Below, piece by piece: positions 12,713 to 24,400 of a stretch of DNA of 64,000 nt. The stretch comes from Sipunculus nudus (Eukaryota; Annelida; Sipuncula; Golfingiida; Sipunculidae). The translations under genes and the position numbers were made by a program. The notes beneath the pieces were generated by a model. The model was not told the DNA's origin, did not search any database, and saw only the letters and a program-made list of their open reading frames with translations. The DNA lies in assembly GCA_026874595.1 (NCBI GenBank), contig CM049306.1:53352019-53416018 (forward strand). Reading direction: 5' to 3'. Position 1 is the first letter of the stretch. Every line of letters starts with the position of its first letter.

Positions 12713-13649
12713 ACATACTGGTATGTATAACTATTTAACATTCATGATGAAGACATGTGCAATGGATACAAAACTTTCAGTCCAAGTATTTTCTTGGATA
12801 AGAAACCCCTCTAAGGACAGGAATTGATGTAGGGCTGTCCCGTTCACCGCGGCCTCCCTCCCCATTGCTCTTTATTTTATTGCAATAAAATGTCGTTTAA
12901 ACTAACCCAACCACACGTGTGTCAATCAAATATGCAGGAAATATTGTGACAAGAACACTCAAGATGCCTGAGACTGACTGCTTCGTACCAAAGTTCCACA
13001 ACATTTTGGGTTCAAGTTGATCTAACTTAAGAAGTAAGCAGCAGTTCCAGTAGCGGGTAGGAAGAAAACATATTTCAGTCTTCAAACCAAAACACTTCAC
13101 AGTGAAACTAAGGAGCCCGGTGATGCCTCCTAAAAGAACATTGATGGTTAATTGTTTATTGGACAGATACCTAAATGAGATGCATTGTTTGCCTTTGAAG
13201 CAAAACAGTTTCCTGATAGAATTATTTCTGTGGACGATGCAAGGACGAAACAGCAGCGAGTTCACTATTCCAAACAATTACATTGGGCCACAGCAGTCCA
13301 CACAACTTAGGTATGATCCATGTCCATCAAGGATTTGATTAATGAACTAACCAAACAAAACATATGTTTTAGGTTGACGACGAAACAGGATTTCAAAATA
13401 ATTCAAAACTAGATATAAACTTATGTTTTAATTTCTTTTTTTTATGGGAACAAAATATATATAATATATATAGTTGGTAATTGAAAAATTACTTGGCAAC
13501 TGTGCATTTATGTAAAAATTCCATGCAATGATCAATAATTTGGTCAAATTAGTCTGCTTGGTTTCTTTTCAGAATTTATCATATTCATGGCATATCACTT
13601 CCAGAAGGATGATGAACGTTTGATCATCGTGGGTTCTGACCTGGGCCCT

Positions 13650-14170
13650 GGGCATGTATCCCGGTTTTGTCACTGACAAACGTTCCCCTGGAGTCTGCTC
13701 AGTGGGTGGGGGTGGCACGCCTGCCTTTCGGAATGACACATTTCAAAATGGTCATTCTCTCTGGAGATGGTGGTGTGTCCTAGGAACATAAGGTCCAAGA
13801 ACAAAGAAATCAGTCTACTCAAAGGAACAAAACAGGCCCTGGTAAAAAGCCAGTTCAACAAACAGTTGTCTGACGAACTGACACAAAGTACTTATATATA
13901 TTATTAGTTTAGTATATACCCCCAGCATGTATCCCGGGTGTTGTCAATGACAAACGCCCCCCTGGAGTCTGCTAGGTTGGTGGGGGTGGCACGCCTGCCT
14001 TCCGGAATGACAAATTTCAAAATTGTCATTCTCTCTGGGGATGGTGGTGTGTCCTACGAACATAAGGTCCAAAAGTAATGAAATCAGTCTACATAAAGGA
14101 ACAAAACATGCCCTGGTAAAAAGCCAGTTCAACCAACAGGCGCTGCCTGACGAACTGACACAAGGTACTT
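13650..14170. repeat. Two tandem copies of a ~275-bp unit
   Basis: Unit 1 (about 13650-13890) and unit 2 (about 13925-14165) share 'gcatgtatcccgg', 'gtggcacgcctgcctt', 'tggtggtgtgtccta', 'aacataaggtccaa', 'ccctggtaaaaagccag' and 'gacgaactgacacaa' in the same order. Both copies contain an open frame on both strands, but substitutions look neutral and there is no recognisable domain. They are probably a local duplication of repeat DNA. Confidence 0.7.
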
Positions 14171-14673
14171 ATATCAATTCTCGAATAAGCACCAGATTCA
14201 AGAAAAAGGGAAGTTAATTATACCTCAGTTAAACCAAGGCAGCCGCAGTTGGTAGAGAATTAAGCACATTTTACCAAGAAGTGTTGCATTTTTACCCATC
14301 CTGGTTAAAGTATAAACGCAAGCTACTTCGTTCAGAGTTCAGAAACATATTACATTAAAGACAGAAATAGTTTTATTTACAAATTGAGCTCGTAAACGTT
14401 TCTTTGCATTATCAGTTTTACCTGCCAGTTCTATATAAAAAATGCTCTTTTCGATAAGGTATATTTTTAGCTCATATATTATTAGTAAAATTAAACTTAA
14501 CCCTATGATTAGATTATTTTACTGTCATGTTACATTCAATTCAAACTTCTTATTTTTACTAGTCCTGAGATTGGTAAGAAAGGAGACTTAGTTTGATAAT
14601 CAAAATATAGAAAACTTAGATCATCATTTGGACTTTCGGAAACATGTATCCATTTATTTATGTTTTCTTCCAG

Positions 14674-15040
14674 AACCTGAAGCCACTGTCAGTACTCACC
14701 GAGGACTATACCAGCCATGCGTGGTTCGCCTCAGATTACCCGATTGGCGCCAGACACCAAATTTCAGTGTGTGCAGACCTCTTGTACCGACTTAAATACA
14801 AGCAGTGCCAATATGTCCCACAATATTTCCCTTGCGTATGTTTCTTAAGTCCAGCAATGAGAGAGAGAGAGAGCAGTCATGATTCCCTCTGCCTGTTTCA
14901 GAGATCACATACCCAATTCAAGCAATTTACACAGGAGAGAGACACAGAATGAGGTTTCAATGACCAAATTCAAGATCGACTGAACGTGACAAGAGCATGG
15001 TTTCAGAAGAACAGGGAAAGAAAAAAGAAGTTGGTGTGCA
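14674..15040 (+). pseudogene. Possible coding debris ending in a homeodomain-like recognition helix
   Basis: After an acceptor-like 'tcttccag' an open frame starts 'NLKPLSVLTEDYTSHAWF' and runs to a TGA at 14950. The same frame beyond it reads 'DQIQDRLNVT', 'RAWFQKNRERKKKL' (about 14965-15033). 'RLN.T..RAWFQNRR.K.KK' is the usual helix 2-3 pattern of homeodomains; here the turn is shortened and NRR has become NRE. It could be a retro-copied or broken homeobox exon, or chance similarity. No start codon, donor or other homeobox exon was found. Confidence 0.3.
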
Positions 15041-15510
15041 TAAACTTTCTTTCTTGTGTACGTATTTGTGATTTGTTTTAAAATACATGTAATAACATTC
15101 AGAGGCCTATCCTTTAATTTGTTAAAATTTACCTCACAACCATATTTTTCTCATTGGATTTTAAATTTAACATTTACCTGTTTGTTTCTTTTGCAACAGA
15201 ATTACTTACATTAGTGTATCTCTTTATTTCCTTTGTTCCAAGAGCTATTGATCCCCCTGAGAAGATTCCTTAAGGGAAGAGAATAGGACATTTACTGCAT
15301 GGAACCATTTGGAGAAAATCACCAACAATGATAACAGACATTTGCCTTAAAGAAATTTTTAAAAAAATTAACCAACTACTTAATTGATTAACAAGAATAA
15401 TAACATATTTATATATTCATCCCTACTTGTATGTGTTGTAACTAAAGAATTTTAAAATATCCCTGCCAATACTCAATGAATAAATGCATTTTACTCTCGA
15501 TATTTTACCA
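15041..15510. other. Intergenic spacer upstream of the COA7 3' end
   Basis: AT-rich, no gene seen. TTTATT at 15511-15516 is a possible AATAAA polyadenylation signal for COA7 on the minus strand, about 340 bp past its stop codon. Confidence 0.4.
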
Positions 15511-15599
15511 TTTATTACCATGGATGGCTAAGAACTGAAAAGCATGCATATCCTAACATTCTGATCTTCATCCTCACTTTCATTTCTGTATGCTTGTTT

Positions 15600-15621
15600 G
15601 TGTGTGTGTGTGTGTGTGTGT
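15600..15621. repeat. (GT)n microsatellite
   Basis: Eleven consecutive tg/gt units in the predicted 3' UTR of COA7. Confidence 0.85.
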
Positions 15622-15851
15622 GCAATCTGAATGTTTGAAATTGCAAAGACATTAAAGCTCAAATGAAACTGCTGTATTTTATGCAAGGATATTTATGGAG
15701 TAATGATTACCAGCTAAAATTTCTATCCATTCCCATGCCATTCCTTGATCGATCTGACTGTAAAAATATTATTCTAAAATCAATCAAATTCTGTGTGTTA
15801 ATTTCCTATTCTTCATATTGTGCTGTAAGAAAAAAAATGGCAAGGTCATCA

Positions 15852-17324
15852 TTATTTGCCAAATTCTATGTATCTTCGTACTTCCTGGTGTTCCCTCTGA
15901 AGGTCTTCGGCTTTTTCTTTGAATTTCTTGGAAAGTTCCATATTTTTTTCCACACCATCACCATTTTTATACATCAAACTAATATTATGACATGACCCCA
16001 TGTGACCTAAATCACAGCCTTTCATGGCTATTTCCAATGCTTTTGCCGGGTCTTTGGGGATGCCATCCTTTCCAGTCAAATAGTAGGAACTTAAATAATG
16101 ACAACTCCCACTGTCTCTTCCATCACAGGCCTTTTGAAATAGCTCCGCTGCTTTTTTATAGTCTGGTCCACTCTCATTTATTTTGCCTGCATGGTGTAAC
16201 ATTGCAGCGTTAGTACAGCTCGGTGCATGGCCGAATTCACAGCCTTTTTCAAATTTTCCATATGCTGCTTTGATGTCCTTTTTCACTCCGGCTTTTCCAA
16301 GGTAGTGATAAAGTCCACTTTTAAAACAGCTGTGACCAAATTTGTTCTCATCACAGTTGGTCTCATACAGTTTGCCAGCTCCTTCTAGGTCTTTCCTGAA
16401 GGTCTCCAAGAAATCTGCCAGTCTGAAAGTAAAAATCAGCAATCATTAAAGTACACTGGGGGACTTAATACAAAAGTTAACAATATACAGGAAGCTCATT
16501 TAAAAGGATATGAAATGTGATTCTCCAATATACTGACACTGATTGTGTGTTTTGGTTATAATGGTTGGGGCATTAGACTGGTGATCTGAAACCAAAGGTT
16601 GTTAGTTCCTGCCATCCACATACAGAACCCCTGGCCTAAGTCTTAACACAAGGGTGTGTCCTCTCCACCCAGGGGTGAACGGGTACTGAATATGAGTGGC
16701 AGACAAATGTACCTCTGGTTGTCGGTTCCTGCTGTCCACACACATGACCCCTGGCCTAAGTCTTAAACACAAGGGTGTGTCCTCTCCATCTAGAGGTTAA
16801 TGGGTACTGAATATTGGTGGCAGACAATGTACCTCAGAAAACCCTCTAGCTCCTTTTATGGCAGCTTGGGTTTTATGCTACCTGGGGGGGGGGGGGGGGG
16901 GGGGGGTCAGAGAAAACCTACAAGAATCAACATGCACTAAAGACTACACTCCTCGTGCAACGGTTATACACTGCAGTCATCCCAGTTCTCCTATGTAACC
17001 ACTGCTTTGTATAACAAGATTCTTTGAGTTTCACCACAAGGGCTGACCAGGAGGAAAACTTTGTAATCAGACCAATGAGAGGGGGTGTCAAATGTTTAAA
17101 ATTTAGAGCTGGAAGCACAGTGCGACACCAGTACAAAAGCCTCAGAATCTAAATGTTGCCTGTTACTTGTAGATCTGAACCTATTGTCTGGACACCTACC
17201 TGTGACATCCATCAGGTCTTTTCTCATGATAGCACTGGAAGCGGTATTCAATACCCACAGTATCAAGGTATTCCTGAGCTTGCTTTTCGTCTTTCAAGTC
17301 AAAATCATTTGCCAAGTTAGACAT
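15852..17324 (-). CDS. COA7: Cytochrome c oxidase assembly factor 7 (COA7/SELRC1)
   Basis: Coding exons are 17324-17200 and 16422-15852 (join in phase 2 across a 777-bp intron, donor GTAGGT, acceptor TTTCAG), giving 231 residues, the same length as the human protein as recalled. It starts 'MSNLANDFDLKDEKQAQEYL' and contains 'CYHEKRPDGCHRLADFLE', typical of the COA7 N-terminus. Five Sel1-like repeats follow, each with a Cys pair spaced by 7 or 8 residues (10 Cys in all), as expected for a disulfide-stapled protein of the mitochondrial intermembrane space imported through MIA40. Known role: assembly of respiratory complex IV and haem handling. No classical transit peptide is seen. The frame is open upstream to a possible acceptor (minus-strand TTTTTGCAG near 17369), so an upstream 5' UTR exon is likely. 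An NRF-1 palindrome lies at 19511-19522. Confidence 0.93.
16538..16910 (+). mobile_element. tRNA-derived SINE-like repeat, partly dimeric, in the COA7 intron
   Basis: The left part has tRNA-like internal promoter boxes: 'ggttataatggttgg' (A-box-like) and 'ggttgttagttcctgcc' (degenerate B box). The segment 'ttcctgccatccacatacag...cccctggcctaagtcttaa...acaagggtgtgtcctctcca...gggtactgaatat...ggcagacaatgtacctc' then occurs twice with a period near 118 bp. It ends at a 23-bp poly-G run (16884-16906). Similar bodies are common in bivalve SINEs; the exact family was not assigned. Confidence 0.55.
16884..16906 (+). repeat. Poly-G tract, 23 bp
   Basis: A pure G run inside the COA7 intron at the end of the SINE-like repeat. 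It is one of about ten G/C homopolymers in the window. Confidence 0.95.
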
Positions 17325-17411
17325 TTTACTCTGACATACAGGTAAATATCTGATTACCTTGTTGACATCTGCAAAAACAGACAAAAACAATGGAAAACTG
17401 ATTATATACAT

Positions 17412-18340
17412 TCTGTTGTAAGTAAAAAGTAGAATAGGCAGTAACTAATGAAAATGACTTTATTGAAGTTTTCAATAAAAAAAAAAGAATATCAGTGACC
17501 ATTTATAAGATGCCTAAGATATACTGCACAGAGACTTCTTTGAATTACATTATAATAAAGTGTATATTCATCATGAACATAATTTTATGAATTATTCATA
17601 TGAAATGTTTACATTACTGAGTGCTGAGAAAATCATTGTATTTACAAATATTGAGTCTGATTACTTCTAGCCCTAGCTCCAGTGCTCTTTCATTAAAATA
17701 CACTGTGCAAGAACCCTAGAAGATCCTTTCAGAAAGCTGAAGATATTCCATTTAAAAATAAATTATGATATTTCAGCTAAAAGTGTCCTATCCATCATAA
17801 AACAAAGATGGTTTTATCAAATGTATATGTAACAATCATTATTGAGTGTTTTTCAACTTTAAATGTTCACTAGACCAATATTGTCCTGATAAGCAACAAA
17901 AAGTGGCTGCACTGTCTTTCCCCAGCCATAGTGAGCCTGTTTCAATGTATTAACTGCCTGTGGTGTGGCTCTGTGTACAGGTCATTGATCATTGTCATGC
18001 AAGTCACAGTTTCTGATTCTGAGACAGTTTCAAGTGCTGGGGTAACAGTTGTAAAAGTGAGTCTTGTTTCCATTCTTAAACACAAGTTTTAACAACATTT
18101 CTTGGTCATTCAAATGAATTAATTTTTCTGTCCCAGATTACCCAAGTTTCCATGTCATAAAATAAATGGTGCGTGTTCAGGCTGCTGGTGATGATGTTAA
18201 TTGTAATACATACACATCGCTAGATGAAATAATCACAAGTGTCACCAGTGGTTTGCTCAATGGGACTTGCACCCACAACACACGGGGTCACAAGTTCTGC
18301 GCATCATTTTGTTTTCACTCCTCCTGCTAGATAAATGATG
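17412..18340. other. Putative 5' UTR intron of COA7, no features
   Basis: Lies between the COA7 start exon and the candidate promoter at 19.4 kb. AT-rich, no repeats with clear ends and no coding exon. Confidence 0.35.
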
Positions 18341-18347
18341 CCAGACA

Positions 18348-19165
18348 TTTGTGTATATTAGACCCAGTTGTGGCTCTGTTGTAAACACAGAGCCACAGGT
18401 CCCTGCCTTCATTTATCAAGCGGATGGGAGGAGGCTGCACCTGATGTTGGGTGCCTATTCTAGTGCCCCTGTGAGATTGTTTCAAGCAGTGCATACATGT
18501 GTTACATCATCACTGGTGCATGGTGCAAGTGTCCTGTAGCTTGACCACTGGATACACACACTACTGCCTACAGGGAGGGTTCTTACCAAGGTAACACACT
18601 GGAATGTTTCAGCTGGCCAGGCGCATGTATCACATTTCAGCTGGGTGGGCCAGTAAGTTGGCAGTGATGATGTGCAGTGCACATGGCTAGCCTGAAACTT
18701 GCTGCAGTCTGCAGCGCTGACATATAGTAAACAATGAATAAGCGCTGCCCTTAAACACAGAACGCGGAACAGGGGCTAAAATAAAAATGTAACAAATAGC
18801 ATATGTTGAAATATGTTTATTACTATAAATTATGTCATGAAAAATTAACCCTTTTAAAATTTATGACACCTTTTTATATCTTTGTTCCGTTCCGTAATTA
18901 GACCCCTGTCCCCAGTTCCATGTTCCGTTCCCTGTTTTAGGACAGCCCCGGATGACCCTCCAGGAGGTGCGAGTGAGGCCTTTTGTTCTGACTTTGCCGA
19001 ACTGATTTCAAATGGCAATTAAAGCGTAGTGAATGAGGCTTAATGTACCTAAGGGGGGGACAACGTTGTCACCTGCATGCGCTCCTGTCTGCTAAATAAA
19101 TGACGGCAGGGACCTGTGGCTGTGTGTATACAACTGAGCCACAACTGGGTCTAGTACTGTGTATA
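18348..19165. repeat. Inverted repeat pair around ~650 bp
   Basis: The left arm (about 18350-18415: 'agacccagttgtggctc...cagagccacaggtccctgcc') is reverse-complemented at about 19085-19160 ('ggcagggacctgtggctg...ctgagccacaactgggtct'). The arms are short and the centre is non-coding; it may be a small decayed element. Confidence 0.55.
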
Positions 19166-19369
19166 TATACTTCAGTACAGCCTACAGGGCCACACAACTG
19201 GGCCGGGCTACTTGAAGTTGTAAACATGATGAACACAGTTTGCACAGGGCGAATCAAAGGCAAACTGATTCATGTTCGATGACTTAGTTTTTATTCACGA
19301 ATAATACATTACCTGCCTGCCCGTCTGACACCGCTTAGGTCGGTTATGTGGAGTTGAAACTGAGTGGCA

Positions 19370-19560
19370 AGTTACACAAGTCTCCTCTGCTCGCGTCCTG
19401 TTAGAAAGAAACGTGCGTGACCCCGCGGTGACCGTGAACTTTCACAAAGGTGAAGGGGCATGCGCAAAAGAAAGTGTATTGATTCGAAAGATACACCACC
19501 TTTAAGTCAGTGCGCATGCGCATAAGCTGGTTACCGCGAGCACCCGGTAAAAGTAAAACG
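19370..19560. promoter_or_regulatory. Candidate bidirectional promoter of COA7 and a plus-strand gene, with an NRF-1 site
   Basis: A local CpG-rich patch ('gctcgcgtcctg', 'gaccccgcggtgaccgtga', 'ggcatgcgcaaaag') stands out from AT-rich surroundings. TGCGCATGCGCA at 19511-19522 is a perfect NRF-1 palindrome, and a half-like 'gcatgcgcaa' lies near 19459. NRF-1 controls many nuclear genes for mitochondrial respiration in animals, which fits COA7, whose start codon lies 2.2 kb away on the minus strand. A donor-bearing plus-strand exon follows. Transcription start sites are inferred only. Confidence 0.45.
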
Positions 19561-19824
19561 ATGCGTGTTGCCTGACGTACCTTTCATTACGGACGTTAAA
19601 TACAGGCTTCTTTCTGACAACATAACAACAAGGCAAAATAGTTTTATAAAGGGAATAAGAACCCACTTTCTGTTATTTGCGTGTACTAGTCATTTTGTGG
19701 ATTCACATCTGACAAGAAGCGGCATCCTGGTTTTGACTCATACTCATAGCCGTGATCAGGGAAGCTGTCACCTCGGCTTAGGATCGTCTGGTCAGCGTCT
19801 GCAATCGTGTAAGCTACCGTGAAA
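19540..19824 (+). other. Candidate non-coding first exon on the plus strand
   Basis: It runs from the NRF-1 patch to a consensus donor, 'cgtgaaa|GTGAGT', with GTGAGT starting at 19825. The donor and about 280 bp upstream are also preserved in reverse complement in the right arm of the inverted duplication (30359-30640). An open frame at 19565-19822 exists here, but the matching stretch of the other arm carries length differences, so it is unlikely to be coding. It could splice to the acceptor at 25501. No transcript evidence is available. Confidence 0.3.
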
Positions 19825-20997
19825 GTGAGTAATATAGCAGTAAAATGCTAGGATTAAAACTACTTGCACGGTATACGTGTGGAAATCACGTTATCTAATC
19901 TGATTTAACTTACGTTAGAAATATGAAATCTAGCGGACGTTTGAAGCGCCAGCTGGGCGATAATACGTGGACTTTTGATTGTTTATTATTATATTTTTCA
20001 TAGGTAGGGTTTGCATAGTACAATCAGGTTTATTGCACATACCAAATATCTGCAAATGTGTCGAATAATAGAATAAATATTAATCACTCTAAATTTGCAG
20101 GTACTGTTGACCATTTTATCCCAACTGTTGCCAGTTTTGGATAAAGTTTTTAGAACAGGACGTGCCTTATAGAAAGGTTGAAGTATAACTCTAAACAAAG
20201 CCAAACCCGCCCAAGTTTGGCTATTTCAGATTGTTGAAATTGCTCCAGGATCAATTTTTCGTTTGTATGAAATCATATTTTTCTAATACTTTTGCATAGT
20301 TTAACCTTATTGCATAATTTTATGTACAAATATATTTCAAAGCAATAAATTGTTTATTGACTAAATCATGTTTATAACATACAAATGACATCATTTTCAT
20401 TATGACCTTTAATTCTCTAATTCAAGTTGTGGTTGAAATATATAAACATATATAATTGTATTTATGTATATTTATATATATATAATTATATATCATATAT
20501 TTTTTTAGTTTAAATATACTTTTATAAATTTTAAAGAAAATATCTTAATATATATTTGTACTTTTATCTTTTTTATTTTTACTGTAGTCTTTGTCATGCA
20601 TGAAATTAACATTTTCATATACTGCTAACTGAAATAGAAAGTATCAAATCACTGTAAATTTTCAGTTTGTCACACTAAATGTTACTTATGATTGTGACTC
20701 CATTCAAGTTCTTAGGTGCAAATTATACCAGGAATATTCTATTGAATTGTTCTGCAAGAGTATTATGGTTCTTCTTAACATAGAAAGCTTATAATGTTGG
20801 CAAAATATATGTGTACAGTTGTGATTTACATGCATTTTGCAGATCCAAAGGATGGCATATGAACATATACAAAGCATATATTTGGACTAATCTTGTCATC
20901 TTGAGAGCAGCATGTTACAAAGAGAGTGATGAAAGAATTGATCTGCATACCGACAGGTAATTTTTCATAGCACAGGAAGGAATCATAATCGGGGGTG

Positions 20998-21000
<3 letters not shown>

Positions 21001-21064
<64 letters not shown>
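21001..21064. repeat. (TA)n microsatellite
   Basis: Pure alternating TA; absent at the matching place in the right arm near 27.6 kb, so it expanded or was lost after the duplication. Confidence 0.95.
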
Positions 21065-21065
<1 letters not shown>

Positions 21066-21250
21066 TGACAATGTAATGTTAGACATGTTAATAAAAATTA
21101 CCGGTAATAAGCCAAAGCTAAGGCTGCTCGTTCAGTTCCATCTTATAAATTGTGGTTAATATTTATTATCTGCTTTCAGATGGTAGTAATTTGAGGTTGT
21201 GCAGAATTTACAAGGAATAACTTCTGAATTAAGTGCCTGAACAACTCTAA

Positions 21251-21869
21251 AATGTCTTAATGTCTTGCTAGATGCCATTTCATTATTTTTGACATTCCTA
21301 AATGTAAATATTTAAACATAAATGCCAAACCTTGTGTCAGCATGAGCAATTTAAATAGTTTAAGAGGTTTTTTTATTAATTTTAAACCAATAAGGCAAAA
21401 AAGGGTATGGTTTTCAGGCATTGTACGGGTCAATTTTAACCCCCCCCCCTTTTTTTTCGAAACAAACAAAAAGGTTATAAAAATAAGAGAACCATTCTCA
21501 GAAATCAGTGCAGAATATTTTCTAATTAGACCCGTACAGTAAAGAGTATGGATGACTTGCATATGATACCCCATATGCTAACTAATCTACTAATATAATT
21601 GTAACTTATATACAGCAGATATTACATGCCTTTCACTGCCATGATTCAACATACTTTCATAACTTTTTAATATAATTTTATAAAGTCAGTGTTTCTGTCA
21701 TAAATATTGAATCATTTCAATTTTAAAAGATGACAAAATATTTACAAGATTTGTAATATGAAAAGATGCCAGTACAAAGGGTCTGGAAAGTACTGAAATT
21801 TTTTTTTTGATAAATAAATGTTGCAAAGGAAACCTTTCATTTTATTATAGAACAATATTTAAAAAAAAG
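21251..21869. other. Spacer, no gene seen
   Basis: Contains a poly-C/poly-T junction near 21440-21458 and a short inverted pair ('gtacgggtc' near 21424 and 'gacccgtac' near 21529) that may flank a small decayed element. Confidence 0.35.
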
Positions 21870-22965
21870 AAGCATTTTTAATTAAATTAATTTCCTTTTA
21901 AATAATATAAGAGAATTCAAATATAATTAAACCCATCAGTAAGCATAACTTTATAATATTTAGCCAAATCATGGATAAATGAAGGTGCAATTTAGAATTG
22001 TGAATTCTAAATCAAGTGTTTATTTTCAGGTATTTTTTGTAGATTAAAAGGTATATTTTATAAAAAAAAGTAATGCATCTATGTGCATAATGTGACGTTA
22101 CCTGACAAAATTAGCTATAAATGTTGGTGCAATTTAGAATTACGAATCAACTTGAATATTTAGATATATATGTTATACTGTAAATGGTATTGTAAAAATT
22201 TACAAACATGAAAAAAATTGATAAAATAAAAAATGAGGATCTAATGCAAACATTTGTTCATTATTTTCCTGCCTCAGTAAAATAGGAATAAAAGTGATTT
22301 GCTTTGTTTTTTTTTCCATCTCTCTGCCTGATTTTAAATATTTATTTATTATGAATAAATTTTTTTCCTGTATGCACTGTTGAATTAAATTTCATATCCT
22401 GTATGTGCAAGGGTGTTCCCATTCCCCCTACCCCTGGGATTTTGTCCTTGCACCTGAGCACTGGGGACAATAGTTTTATTGCAACTGTATCAAATTTATT
22501 AAATAAAGAAAATATATACAGAATTGCAGAGGTGTTGTAACATGATTTAACCCACCATCATGTCCTTCCACCTGTGGAGTGGGAACTTTATGGCATCTGT
22601 ATACATTTTAAAAATAGAAATCAAATTTGGTTTAATAAAAAAATAGGATCTAATTGGACAAATGTGTAAATTGCTGAACTGTCAACAGCTTATCAAAAAG
22701 CCAACAAATGATCATAAGAATATTATAGATTTTATATTAAAAAACTGCTTACATGCTTCAGTTTTAACAAAAGGAAACATGGCCATGTCACAAAATATTA
22801 TTTGCAACAATTTCTTGCTCATCAATATAAACCAATCATGTAAAACAAACAATGGCTTATATTACCCCTTCCTCTTACACTTTATCTACATTTTATTTTA
22901 TTTTAGATTTTTACCATCAAGGTCAAATTCAGCTGAGCACAGTCAACCATATGTCCCTTGTTTTT
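21870..22965 (+). mobile_element. Pearl/Helentron-like element, 3' part
   Basis: Reverse-complement match to 9605-10440. Shared blocks include 'aaacccatcagtaagcat', 'acatttgttcattattttcc' with 'tgcctca', 'caacaatttcttgctcat' and 'aaccaatcat'. It closes with 'ggtcaaattcagctgagcac' and a degenerate form of the GACCCATGGGTC palindrome. The 5' end of the element was not found here. The open frame at 22662-23168 crosses the element end and is incidental. Confidence 0.6.
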
Positions 22966-24180
22966 CATGTGTATTTTGTCAAATAGAACATGTGAATTAC
23001 ATACCTGCCTATTATATCTTATGGCTGCCAGTCAGAGATTTTCTTTTACTAACCTTGACACTCATGTGCATCTGTGCTCTCAAATTCAGAACCCTGTTAA
23101 ATTCAATACAGCAGCCACTGCCAGCCAGGCAAAAAGAGTTATACTATGGTCTCCAATTGTTTTCTTAAGTGAATTATATGATAAAAGCTTCGTAAGAATT
23201 ACATAAAATATATACATTGTTGAAGGTGATATAACCTTTGTTGGAAGATTGTTTCATAGCTTCAAATGTTTTGATAATCAAATTAAGTTTTAATTTAACA
23301 ATTTATTATATGCTGTACAGTACTGTTTTTCATTATTACTGTTTAAATTCCATCCAAATTCTTTTACAGGAACCCCAGAGCTATGGTCATAGGAAAGTGA
23401 AGTTTGATTACCGGTACTACAGATTAATGTTTCACAAGATGACCATCATTCATCTAACAAACCTATAGGATAGGTGTGATCAAATTTAATTATCATCTGG
23501 AAGCCTGTAAACTCTGAGAACTGCATGATAGTCACCGTTTAGGACTGCATGGGAAGCAATCTTGGATGCATCAGACCGGATAACTGCATTTTCCGCTGTG
23601 ACACCACTGTGGAGGGCCAGCCACTGGCTCAGCTGCCTCCTGAAGAGTTTGATCACTAACCACCACCTTGACAAGTATCACTACCACATTTAGATATGCA
23701 GCAAGAGCTCATTTTGTGAACCTCTGCAGGCAGCAAGAAGAGCCCAGGCTGGGTAAAATAGGTTTTACCCATATCAAATGTGAACCCTGAGTGTCATGCA
23801 GCCTCATGATCAGTAGGTTAATGATCTGAAGGGTATGTTTTATAAACAAGAAATGATGCCTCCCTGGTCTCATGACTGCCAAAGACAAAAGGCCAAAATA
23901 AGATTAAGTGCTCTGGAAAAGAAGAGTAGTCATCTTAGAAATAAAACAGAGTGAAAAGAATAACATTAGTAACTATAGCAGAATTTATTAATCAAAGATG
24001 TGCTTCATTTACTACAATTTCATTTCAATATGCATCTTCAAAAGTCAGTGACAATCAAATAACAAAGAGACAGCACATGATAATAAATTGTACATGGAAA
24101 CCCTGGTTTGAGAGTGGTTTGAAGTCTCTGTCTGAAATTTTGCATGTCCATTCAACTTCGATAGCCTGTTATACATGTGA
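22966..24180. other. Spacer with one unexplained open frame
   Basis: On the minus strand 23674-23486 encodes 'LSQWLALHSGVTAENAVIRS' and 'ASHAVLNGDYHAVLRVYRLP'. The composition looks protein-like, but I recognise no family and see no splice sites. Otherwise nothing is supported. Confidence 0.3.
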
Positions 24181-24182
24181 CT

Positions 24183-24400
24183 GGTGGTGCCACTGACAAT
24201 CATTTTTGTGTTGTGTACATCCAAGCCAGGAGTAATGTTTGTGCAGTTGGTGCTTGTACTTGGGTTCAAAATATTTAGTATGTGTACTTGCTCTGTACAT
24301 ATAACTTAACCAAGTACATGTACTTTTAAAATAATGGTCAAGCATATCATCATAGAAACATTACACCTGATGTATATCCAATTTTACAGGTTCGCATTAG
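24183..24400 (+). repeat. Dispersed repeat related to 41640-41860
   Basis: Shares 'atttttgtgttgtgt', 'agtaatgtttgt', 'tttagta...acttg', 'aatggtc...agca' and 'cattacacctg...gta' with 41690-41850 in the same order. Part of the 41.6-kb copy ('gcttgttg.ctacccatattcta') is echoed at about 45070-45100. It is probably the tail of a dispersed element. Confidence 0.5.

Larger units (their letters stand above)
19484..21250 (+). repeat. Left arm of a large inverted duplication
   Basis: About 1.76 kb matching 27375-30702 in reverse complement once the 1.54-kb insertion in that arm is removed. Anchor matches: the NRF-1 palindrome and 'accgcgagcacccggtaaaag' (19534 vs 30634), 'gggcgataatacgtgga' (about 19954 vs 30224), 'ggacgtgcc' (20159), 'gatccaaaggatgg' (20841 vs 27795) and 'attgtggttaatattta' (about 21148 vs 27470). 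A 64-bp (TA)n run occurs only in this arm. Confidence 0.8.

Noticed and set aside
12897-13338. Opposed open frames of 126 and 78 codons
   Set aside because: They overlap on opposite strands downstream of transposon debris, have no recognisable domain, and show no splice context.
15663-16213. Plus-strand open frames across the COA7 3' exon
   Set aside because: They are shadows of COA7 coding sequence and its 3' UTR.
20826-21086. Open frames made of repeated Tyr-Ile (also at 30777, 31390, 37283, 47681, 48876)
   Set aside because: They are translations of (TA)n microsatellites.
22662-23168. A 168-codon plus-strand gene
   Set aside because: It starts in a mobile element, runs over the element's end and shows no domain; the matching element copy on the other strand does not keep the frame.
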